The position numbers and the translations under genes were made by a program. Source: Haematobia irritans (lineage: Eukaryota; Arthropoda; Insecta; Diptera; Muscidae). Taken from it: a stretch of DNA of 64,000 nt. Below the pieces are notes generated by a model that did no database searches, was not told the origin of the DNA, and saw nothing but the letters and a program-made list of their open reading frames with translations. The first letter of the stretch is position 1. Every line of letters begins with the position of its first letter. Of the stretch, positions 54,950-64,000 are shown one piece after another. The stretch lies in the NCBI RefSeq assembly GCF_050003625.1, contig NC_134398.1, positions 202,796,583 through 202,860,582 of the forward strand, read 5' to 3'.

Positions 54950-56234
54950 TTTTATACCCTGCGGCACACTGTGGAACAGGGTATTATAAGTTTTTATACC
55001 CTGAGCAACACTGTGGAACAGGGTATTATAAGTTAGTGCATATGTTTGCCACACCCAGAAGGAGACGAGATAGACACATGGTGTCTTTGGCAAAAATGCT
55101 CAGGGTGGGCTCCAGAGTCGATATAGCCATGTCCGTCTGTCCGTGAACACATTTTTGTAATCAAAGTCTAGGTCGCAGTTTTAGTCCAATCGACTTCAAA
55201 TTTGGCACAAGTATGTGTTTTGGGTCAGAATAGAACCCTATTGATTTTGGAAGAAATCGATTCCGATTTAGATATAGCTCCCATATATATATTTCGCCCG
55301 ATATGGACTTATACGGCCCCAGAAGCCAGAGTTTTACCCTAATTTGCTTAAAATTTTGCACAAGAAGAACAATTAGTACTATAGTCAAGTGTGCCAAATT
55401 TTATTGAAATCGGTTCAGATTTAGATATAGCTCCCATATATATCTTTCGCCCGATATGGACTAATACGGTCCCAGAGGCCAGAGTTTTACCCCAATTTGG
55501 TTGAAATTTTGCACTAGGAGTACAATTAGTAGTGTAGTCAAGTGTGCCAAATTTTATTGAAATCGGTTCAGATTTAGATATAGCTCCCATATATATCGTT
55601 CGCCCGATTTACACTCATATGACCACAGTGGCCAATCTTTTACTCCGATTTAAAATTTGCACAGGGTGTAGAATTAGCATTGTAGCTATGCGTGCCAAAT
55701 TTGGTTGAAATCGGTTCAGATTTAGATATGGCTCCCATATATAGCTTTCGCCCGATTTACACTCATATGACCATAGGGGCCAATTTTTAACTCCGATTTA
55801 GTTGAAATTTTGCACAGGGAGTAGAATTAGCATTGTAGCTATGCGTGCCAAATTTTGTTCAAATCGGTTCAGATTTAGATATATCTCCCATATATAGCTT
55901 TCACCCGATTTACACTCATATGACCACAGAGGACAATTTTTAACTCCGATTTAGTTGAATTTTTGCACAGGGGGTAGAATTAGCCTTATAGCTATGCGTG
56001 CCAAATTTGATTCAAATCGGTTCAGATTTAGATATAGCTTCCATATATATGATTTTCTGATTTCGACAAAAATGTTCAAAATACCAACATTTTCCTTGTA
56101 AAATCGCCACTGCTTAGACGAAATTTGTAAAAATGACTCTAATTTTCCTAAACTTCTAATACATATATATCGAGCGATAAATCATAAATAAACTTTTGCG
56201 AAGTTTCCTTAAAATTGGTTCAGATTTAAATGTT
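54950..56234 (-). mobile_element. GTCY-core dispersed element, family a
   Basis: Starts TTATACCCTGAGCAACACTG (with a partial duplicate just before), has CATGTCCGTCTGTCCGTG at about 55128, then five or more ~150-bp repeats headed by TCGGTTCAGATTTAGATATA (55408, 55563, 55714, 55865, 56018). Plus-strand counterpart at 59990-61165. Confidence 0.65.
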
Positions 56235-57592
56235 TCCCATATTATACCCTCCACCATAGGAGTTGGGTATATTAACTTTGTCATTCCGTTTGTAACACAT
56301 CGAAATATTGCTCTAAGACCCCATAAAGTATATATATTCTGGGTCGTGGTGAAATTCTGAGTCGATCATGTCCGTCCGTCCGTCCGTCTGTTGAAATCAC
56401 GCTAACTTCCGAACGAAACAATCTATCGACTTGAAACTTTGCACAAGTAGTTGTTATTGATGTAGGTCGGATGGTATTGCAAATGGGCCATATCGGTCCA
56501 CTTTTACGTATAGCCCCCATATAAACGGACCCCCAAATTTGGCTTGCGATTGCTCTAAGAGAAGCAAATTTCATCCGATCCGGCTGAAATTTGGTACATG
56601 GTGTTAGTATATGGTTTCTAACAACCATGCAAAAATTGGTCCATATCGGTCCATAATTACATATAGCCCCCATATAAACCGATCCCCCGATTTAGCTTGC
56701 GAGGCCTCTAAGAGAACCAAATTTCATCCAATCCGACTGAAATTTGGTACATGGTGTTAGTATATGGTCTCTAACAACCATGCAAAAATTGGTCCATATC
56801 AGTCCATAGTTTTATATAGCCCCCATATAAACCGATCCCCAGATTTGGCTTGCGGAGCCTCTAAGAGAACCAAATTTCATCCGATCCGGCAGAAATTTGG
56901 TACATTTTGTTGGTATATGTTCTCCAATGACCATGCAAAAATTGGTCCACATCGGCCCATAAATATATATAGCCCCCATATAAACCGATCCCCAGATTTG
57001 ACCTTCGGAGCTTTTTAGAGGAGCAAAAGTCGTCCGATCCGATTGAAATTTGGTACGTGGTGTTAGTATATTGTCTTTAATCTAATCCATATCGGTTCAT
57101 AATCATGGTTGCCACTCGAGCCAAAAATAATCTACCAAAATTTTATTTTTATAGAAAACATTGTCAAAATGTTATTTCTATAGAAAAATTTTTCAAAATG
57201 TTATTTCTATAGAAAATTTTGTCAAAATTTTATTTCTATAGAAAATTTTTTCCAAATTTTATTTCTATAGACAATTTTTTCTAAATTTTACTTCTATAGA
57301 AAATGTCAAAATTTTATTTTGTCAAAATGTTATTTCTATAGAAACTTTAAACTTAATTATATACGTATTTAATCGGCCCTTTTTTAGTTTAATATATACC
57401 ACGTATGGACTATGTGGTATATATTACGGTGTTAGGAAGTTTTAAGATACCTTGCCAACGGCAAGTGTTACCGCAACCCAAGAAATTCGATTGTGTATGA
57501 CAGTCTTCAGTAGAAGTTTCTACGCAATCCATGGTGGAGGGTACATAAGCTTCGGCCTGGCCGAACTTACGGCCGTATATACGTGTTTTTTA
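56235..57592 (-). mobile_element. Family b element with internal 29-bp array (composite copy 2)
   Basis: Minus orientation: TATACCCTCCACCATAGG at the start, TGTCCGTCCGTCCGTCTG near 56370, ~150-bp repeats, and TTCGGCCTGGCCGAACTTAC near the end. The array lies at 57125-57345 behind CATGGTTGCCACTCGAGCC. It mirrors 47075-48060. Confidence 0.7.
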
Positions 57593-57594
57593 CT

Positions 57595-57834
57595 AACATT
57601 GTGTTCCACCCTAGTGCATTAGCCGACTTAAATTTTGACTCTATAGATTTTGAAGAAGTCTATCAAATTCTGTCCAGATCGAGTGATATTTAAATGTATG
57701 TATTTGGGACAAACCTTTATATATAGCCCCCAACACATTTGACGGAATCGAATCGAAAATTTAGATCTACAAAGTGGTGCAGGGTATAATATAGTCGGCC
57801 CGCCCGACTTTAGACTTTCCTTACTTCTTAGTAC
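57595..57834 (-). repeat. Family c fragment
   Basis: Carries GGTGCAGGGTATAATATAGT and GGCCCGCCCGACTTTAGAC. A related terminus appears in plus sense at 58993-59045 (GTCGGGCGGGGCCGACTATA). Confidence 0.5.
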
Positions 57835-58300
57835 AGCGGTTATTCAAAACAAATAAGCACATACAAAAATGTGCACCATTTCTAAAAGAAATAAGGCCTA
57901 TTATATTAATATTTTTCCTCCTTAAATTTGTTGCACAGAAAAAAAAAATAATTGACTTATATAGACCGTTATTGTGCATTATAGGCACAAGTAAATTTGT
58001 TTAATTTAAAATTTTTCATTTTTTTCGTTATATCTCTATCACTCATGCGTTAAATCTCACCAATGCGGTTTTTATTAAAATCTTGAAGAATTACTTTTCT
58101 TGATTCCCAATAGAAAATATTGACGGAACTCTTATGGCATCCGAATATTTGCAGATTTTAGAAAACAGAGCAATATCGATCGCTGATTCTTGTCCTATCC
58201 TAGGATGGCTATGTAGAATTCGAGAGAAGGCCATATTGCTAAGGGAATACAATTGATTCACAATAGGCCATTATTGTGAATTAGCAGCATAGTTAAATTG
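57835..58300 (+). repeat. Dispersed ~430-bp repeat, copy 2
   Basis: Counterpart of 53640-54065. The two copies are strongly diverged and flank the cluster of younger elements between them. Confidence 0.5.
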
Positions 58301-58429
58301 GATCTACTAAAAAATAATCATTTTCAACTTATTTTGGTCATATCTCCTTAAATATGTGTCTAGGACATCGATCGAATAAACCTAAAAACAATGTCATCGC
58401 CATTTCATCGAAAAACTCTTTGAAATTGA

Positions 58430-58732
58430 CAGTTCGGGTGAGTTGCCCAATGGGGAATTAATTAAAAAATCATGATAAAGCATGATAAAAAAAAAACTGG
58501 TACAAAACTTAAAAAAAATACAGTATTTAGTGGCACAAAGATACCGCACCGCTTGAAAAAAGTGGCAAATGTGCTACTTAACTGGCCCAATGGTAGCACC
58601 AAACCTAATCTAAGGCAGTACTTATTACAATTCTATTAATTTTATTTTAAAATTTATTACAATATCCCACAGATAAATAGGTTGTTTTTTTTTACAATAT
58701 TATAAATAAATTTAAAATATAAAATAAATTTA
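58430..58732. repeat. Decayed relative of the CAGTG-ended MITE, then Ly6-C 3' flank
   Basis: CGCTTGAAAAAAGTGGCAAA and GGCCCAATGGTAGCACCA resemble 48545-48597 weakly. From about 58625 the sequence is AT-rich flank of Ly6-C. Confidence 0.3.
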
Positions 58733-58941
58733 TTAAGAAAATAAACGAGCCATGACAATAAATGCCAAAATGGCAAATGCAACTGGGGCTTTGGATGAGG
58801 ATCCATTGCATAAATTTCCAGAACAAACTTCACAGCTTAATTGTTTCACAAAAATATTTTGGGGATCCATTTCACAGCCAACTTTGGGATTTAGGACATC
58901 ACCATAGAAACAGGTGCGTAATACATAGGTTTCTCCGGGAG
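58733..58941 (-). CDS. Ly6-C: last exon of a third Ly6/uPAR-type gene
   Basis: 209 nt from acceptor AG (58942-58943 complement) to TAA (58733-58735), entering in phase 1 like the last exons of Ly6-A and Ly6-B. It encodes APGETYVLRTCFYGDVL, then the closing motif SCEVCSGNLCN, then GSSSKAP followed by a hydrophobic tail ending VMARLFS. Small residues after LCN are a likely GPI omega-site region. From memory of the family, this exon looks closest to the Drosophila CG9336/CG9338 group; that is recognition, not an alignment. Its first two exons were not found up to 64000, so the gene probably extends past the window. Confidence 0.83.
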
Positions 58942-58989
58942 CTGAAAAGGAATAAAAATTTAAATCAATATGAATAATAAATAAACAAG

Positions 58990-59110
58990 TAAGTAAAGTA
59001 GAAAGTCGGGCGGGGCCGACTATATCATACCCTACACCACCATTACAGAATTAGTAATCATACGCATTTGTGGGGTAACATATAGGTCTGGGAGATAAAC
59101 CGCAGTTGCA
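58990..59110 (+). repeat. Family c terminus plus repeat scrap
   Basis: AGTCGGGCGGGGCCGACTAT followed by ATACCCTACACCACC, then TTGCATATTTAAGAAAATTA, a scrap of the 144-bp repeat at 20847. Confidence 0.5.
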
Positions 59111-59179
59111 TATTTAAGAAAATTAAGGGGTACATGTCTATGGGTGCTTTGTGTCAATCTGACTATATCTCATAGTAAA

Positions 59180-59840
59180 TGTTGCCACGGAAAATGTTCG
59201 GTTTACCCTACAAGGACAAAACAAGTTCCCTACTTTCCCATACATTCCCAAACAATTTTCCCTACTATATTTTTCGTTAAATTTAAAAAATTTTACAAAA
59301 CAAAAATGGTTCTAAGTACTTTATTATCTTAAAACATGAATATGCAACGTATATAACTTAGAATATAAATTTGTATTACCACCACGGTTGCCACAGTTGG
59401 TAGAATTCTACCCAAATTAGTCATCTTTTTTGTTAAATCTCTATAAAAATAAAATTTTGGAAAAAGTTTCTATAAACAAATTTTTGTGAGAAATTTTTCT
59501 ATAGAAATAAAATTTTGACAATAAATTCTATAGAAATAAAATTTTGAAAAAAAATTCCACAGAAATAAAATTTTGAGAAAATTTTTTATAGAAATAATAT
59601 TTTGAAAAAGATTTCTATAGAAATACAATTTAGACAAAATGTTCTATAGAAATAAAATGTTTCAAGCCTTGCCGGCTTCTAATTTCCTCCTCTAGAGCCA
59701 CCAAAATGTTAAAATTATTACAAAATGTGTTGAGTGAAAATGTCTTACATGGTGGCCCTACGTCCCTACAAGACGCTATATATTAGAAAAACCCTACTTA
59801 TAGGGAATTTCCCCTACTTCTAGCAACACTGGCTGTGTTG
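59180..59840. mobile_element. Dispersed element interrupted by a CACGGTTGCC array end
   Basis: The outer parts (TTTACCCTACAAGGACAAAA at the left; AGGGAATTTCCCCTACTTC at the right) match sequence at 21690 and 22615. In between lie CCACGGTTGCCACAGTTGG and a minus-oriented 29-bp array (59440-59670). Confidence 0.5.
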
Positions 59841-59989
59841 ACATTGCGCCTACGGAGTTAGTATGCCTCTAATATTGAGCCCATTATTAAAATAGCGAAA
59901 ATCGTTAAATTAGTGTGGGTAAAAAATACAAATTTGTAAAAATCGAGCAATATACTTATGTAAGAGCTACAAGTACGTATAAGTACGAT

Positions 59990-61165
59990 CGGTTAGTACA
60001 TCAAAATTTGAAATTTGAGTAACATTGGTTAATAAATAAGAGTACTATGGACAAATTTGGGAAAATCAAGCGATGCATATATATGGAAGCTATATCTAAA
60101 TCTGAACCAATTTGCATAATATTTTGCATGTTTGATTAATACCACAAAAGGTTACCTTGTGCAAGATTTGAGTAAGATCAGTTAAGAAATGAGGCCTGTA
60201 TGGTCAAACATAAAGTTATTAAGGGCGAATTTTTCAAAATCGGGTGATACATATATGGGAGCTATATCTACATCTGAACCGATTTCGATGAAATTTTGCA
60301 TATATAGTTAGTACTATAGAGGTCTGGATCTAGCCAACTTTTAGTAAGATCGGTTAATAAATAAGGGTTCTATGGCCAAATTTGGGAAAATCGAGCTATA
60401 CATATATATGGGAGCTATATCTAAATCTGAACCGATTTTGATGATTTTTTGCACATATAGTTAGTGCTATAGAAGACTACATTTAGCCAAATTTGGGTAA
60501 GATCGGTTGATAAATAAGGGTTTTATGGCCAAATTTAGAAAAATCGGGCGGTACATATATATGGGAGCTATAGCTAAATCTGAACCGATTTCGATGATTT
60601 TTTGCACATGTAGTTAGTGCTATAGAAGATTATATTTAGCCAACTTTGAGTAAGATTGGTTGATAAATAAAGGTTTTGTGGCCAAATTTGGGAAAATCGG
60701 GCGATACATATATATGAGAGCTATATCTAAATCTGAACCGATTTGGATGAAATTTTGCAGACTTGAAGCGCGATGGAAGAGATTACCTTTTGCCAAATTT
60801 GGTGACGATCCGTTTGAAAAAAACGTGCAACGTGACCCCATTTGTCGAAATCGGGCGATACATATATATGGGAGCTATATCTATATTTGATCCGATTTCT
60901 TCCAAATTCAATAGCGTTCGTCCTTGTGCCCAAAAAACTCCCTGTACCAAATTTCATCAAAATTGCGACCGGAATCCTGTGAACAACAAATACATGGACA
61001 GATGGACGGACGGACGGACGGACACCAATCGCTAGATCGACTCAGGAGGTGATTCTGAGTCGATCGGTATATATTTTATGGGGTCTAAAATCAATATTTC
61101 TGGTAGGCACATTTTTTGGCCGATCAAACTTATTATACCCTGACCACTATGTGGTTTAGGGTATA
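59990..61165 (+). mobile_element. GTCY-core dispersed element, family a, plus orientation
   Basis: Six or so ~155-bp repeats with TATGGGAGCTATATCTAAAT, a core GACGGACGGACGGACGGACA at about 61004, and the terminus ACCACTATGTGGTTTAGGGT. Short open frames on both strands are by-products. Confidence 0.65.
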
Positions 61166-61575
61166 AAAATGTTAAAAAAATAAATATATACACTAAAAAC
61201 AATCAACAAATGTTTTAAGTTTCTTTAGATTTTATTTAAAGTAAACCTTGTTAAGATTATTTAAAAATATAGTATTACAAATATTTGCATAATTGAATGT
61301 TTGTTTAATCCAGCTATGATGTAATTTATGAGACCATAAGTCATTCTCAAGCTTACTAGAATTGCTATCTCAACAATAATAAGAACCTAGTATTAAAACA
61401 ATTTATAGCAATTTATTTTAATTCGATATAAACTGTCATGTGAAAATTGAAGTGTGCTTCCCAAGCCTTCAAACCTGTTTGTCAGGTGGGCATTCTTTGC
61501 GAATGCCAATATCAAAACAATTACTGTAGAATTTTGTTTTAGTTTCAGCGATGAGTCATATTTCCACTATAATCA

Positions 61576-61773
61576 TTTTTATAATTTCTCATGCTGGTAA
61601 TTTTCTAATAGATGTAAATATGTACAACAGCAATAACAAGAAACTTAAAACAATAGTTTTGCTCTTAAAGTAGTGTGTTTTACAAAAATGAAAAATTTTA
61701 CATGGTGGGTGAATTTCCACATTATTTAAGTATAGATCCCATTATTCCCCAAAGAGCGTATACTTTATTTGAT
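61576..61773 (+). repeat. Direct duplication, copy 1
   Basis: ATAATTTCTCATGCTG to GTATACTTTATTTGAT, repeated at 62312-62500, about 735 bases downstream, with substitutions and small indels. Confidence 0.7.
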
Positions 61774-61965
61774 GTCACTAATCCATAATCATGTTATTGG
61801 TCTCTCTCTCTCTGCCTTCGTCTCCAACTCATTTACCCACCATAGAAGAATAACAAAAATAAAAATATTTTGTCAAAATCCCTCCACATATTAGTATCAC
61901 TAACACGTAATAAATCATTGCTCTCTATATCTCTCTCATATACACATACTAACCAAAGAGTTATG

Positions 61966-62075
61966 ATAGTTTTGCTGCAAGTAGAGGATGCTGATAAGGA
62001 ATGTGGTAATTCCGAAACGTGCGTCCATTCAACCATTTTGCAGTCTATAGGGCTTTACCCAAATAAATTTGAGTA
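61966..62075 (+). mobile_element. Long-TIR MITE fragment
   Basis: GGAATGTGGTAATTCCGAAA, CGTGCGTCCATTCAACC and TACCCAAATAAATTTGAG match the inside of the family at 5976-6594. Ends missing. Confidence 0.55.
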
Positions 62076-62311
62076 ACAACTTCAACTGAGAGCTAAATGT
62101 GAGAGGTTAGGTGAGAGTTATGTTGTACCAATTTATACTTCTTCAAAATATTGTGGTGAAGAGCAAAGAAACCAAATAGGTAGATGATCGGACGAATATT
62201 GTATCAAATATGAAGGGAAAATAACTGTTCACAGTGTTGGCATAATGACTGGTAAATGGTGGGGTAAATTTATTAAAATGCATTTCAATAGAACATAATT
62301 CAATTCATCGT

Positions 62312-62500
62312 TTTTATAATTTCTCATGCTGATAGCTTTCTAACAGATGTAACTATGTACAACAGCAACAACAACAACAAAATTAATACAATAGTTTTGC
62401 TCTTAAAGTAGTGTGTTTTACAAAAATGAAAAATTTTACATGGTGGATGAATTTCCACATTAATCCCATTATTCCCCATAGAGCGTATACTTTATTTGAT
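62312..62500 (+). repeat. Direct duplication, copy 2
   Basis: Second copy of 61576-61773. It contains CAACAGCAACAACAACAACA where copy 1 has a shorter tract. Confidence 0.7.
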
Positions 62501-63635
62501 ATAGAGAAAACGTATTCGTCTCCCGAAACTCCAAGGATAATTATCTGTCCATCTGGCTATTTGAAATTACTATAACTCTCTGACTTGGTTTATAATGGTG
62601 AAAATGTCCTTTATAAACTAGAACAGAGAATGAAGCTGATCTATTTTTATCGGCGGCGACTATGAGATTTGTTGTACAATCAATCTTAAAATCTAAATAT
62701 TCTGAGCTAAATGTTTGCAAAATTATTATAGCAACTTGGAACTGATTGAAATTTTCGATTGCAAATTTTGAATTAAAAAAAACTAGTAAAATTATACGAA
62801 CCTAATTTTTAAACATGTGTTAAGTAGTTAAAGAAAAAAAAAATCAAATACCAAAGGTAATATCCCTTTGGGAGTTGAATTCATTTGAATCCCATTGATT
62901 TTCGACCATAAATAAATTCTTGGTCAGGATGTTGTTATTAGATTATCTAGGTAATTCTGTCTATATACACGCAGCTTTCATAGTCCGATCTGATTCATAG
63001 GCCTGTATAGACCCCTATCCACCGAGTTTTCTTTAGGCATCCAGAAGTAATTTTAATCCGATATGCCCCAAATGTTAAATATAGTTTTGATATAGCCGCC
63101 GATTTTATTCTTAATGCATCTTGTTCTTAAAACGATTTGACATTTATTTTGCGATATACAATTGACAGGTTTTTTATATAATCCCGACACTGAAATATTT
63201 ATTAAAATCTGGTATTGCGAAACTTTTGTTTTGAAACTGATGGTATTATAAAGTCAAAAAGAAATATGTACATATATTAAGTCATAAATAGATATATTGA
63301 TTGCAACCCGATATACTAAAGATCAGATTAGGTCAGATTAGTGCTTTGACCGCCTGGAATTTTTAATAATTTTTAGGGCCAGAAATATCTCTTTCTGGCT
63401 CTTAAAATACCAAGTAGTATTTTTTGTTTTAACTTATTTGCTTGCTTTTCTGGGCGAGTCAACAAGAAATAATGGGTCTCTAATTAAGTGAGCCACTTTA
63501 GTTGAAACAATCATTAATTTATGTATTAATTTGTTTTTAATATAATAAAAACTCGAGTTAGATATCTATTAATTGAATTATTTAAATTAAATAAAACATA
63601 ATGTGTTGCCTTAAAAAAATTCAATTCACCATATT
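62501..63635. other. AT-rich spacer, no feature identified
   Basis: Probably Ly6-C intron or intergenic DNA. Faint traces of the ~150-bp repeat style (62955-63070: TCATAGTCCGATCTGATTC) but no defined element and no exon. Confidence 0.35.
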
Positions 63636-63639
63636 GCAT

Positions 63640-63925
63640 TCACACGGATGAAAAAGACTGTTTTTCATATGTTTGGCTATAAACATTATATGTTTGGAAC
63701 ACAAATTTTTAAACACAATATTTTTGAGTGCAAGCATATAATGTTCATAAACTAGCATAACATGTTTGGGACATATATGTTAATATGTTAGAACATATTA
63801 TGTTTGGGACATAAAATGTTTGTAAATATAATATGCTTGGATGCAAACATATATTAATTTAGAAATAGCCTATAAACATATATGTGTTTAGTAGCTTGTA
63901 GCGCTATTTAACAGGAGCGATATTG
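63640..63925. repeat. Degenerate ATATGTTTGG repeat
   Basis: CATATGTTTGGCTATAAAC, TATATGTTTGGAACAC, CATGTTTGGGACATA, TATGTTTGGGACATAAA and related motifs recur every 30-60 bases on both strands. Confidence 0.5.
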
Positions 63926-64000
63926 AATTAAGTTGGTGGTTGTTGCTTGTTATTACAAAATTAACATTTTATTTTTCCTTGGGCAATTGATCAGCTACTT

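Overview
This window looks like euchromatic, repeat-choked DNA from a calyptrate, probably muscid, fly (Stomoxys/Musca/Haematobia type). The evidence is short exons with GT-AG introns, fly-type Ly6 genes, an AT-rich background, and dipteran interspersed repeats with GTCY microsatellite cores. The genus call is inference. No bacterial, viral, CRISPR or functional tRNA/rRNA gene is visible, and most long open frames are translations of repeats.

Genes. Five real genes or gene parts are supported. Three are Ly6/uPAR-type, probably GPI-anchored proteins on the minus strand. Ly6-A is complete in coding sequence: exons 39596-39644, 39333-39509 and 10340-10566, split by a 28.8-kb intron. Ly6-B has its two 3' exons here (46752-46925, 40455-40696). 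Ly6-C has only its last exon (58733-58941). Inside the giant intron of Ly6-A, on the plus strand, sit two tandem paralogous Dbl-type RhoGEF (DH-PH) genes. RhoGEF-1 spans 14843-20139 (330 aa) and RhoGEF-2 spans 24561-34262 (338 aa). Each has six exons with matching intron positions.

Repeats. By summing my interval estimates, about 24 kb (over a third of the window) is one 29-bp AT-rich minisatellite. It fills introns of all the multi-exon genes in both orientations. Its edges show it is the inside of a non-autonomous element with CACGGTTGCC ends (best copy 48768-51255, with an imperfect 8-bp target duplication). At 42354-43409 it also sits inside a tRNA-derived SINE. A variant of the unit dominates 31.3-39.2 kb.

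Layout. 0-4.3 kb: AATTAA palindrome, a triplicated degenerate coding unit, CCCAGCAAAA foldback elements. 4.3-10.3 kb: 29-bp arrays and a long-TIR MITE family. 10.3-39.6 kb: Ly6-A with the nested RhoGEF pair, arrays, and a 732-bp near-perfect palindrome (37993-38724). 40.4-47 kb: Ly6-B with SINE and nested elements in its intron. 47-58.7 kb: mosaic of GTCY-core repeats, hAT-like MITEs and arrays. 58.7-64 kb: Ly6-C last exon and more dispersed repeats.

The Ly6 proteins probably act at the cell surface and the RhoGEFs in cytoplasmic Rho-GTPase signalling. Their nesting is a shared-locus arrangement and gives no evidence of a shared pathway.
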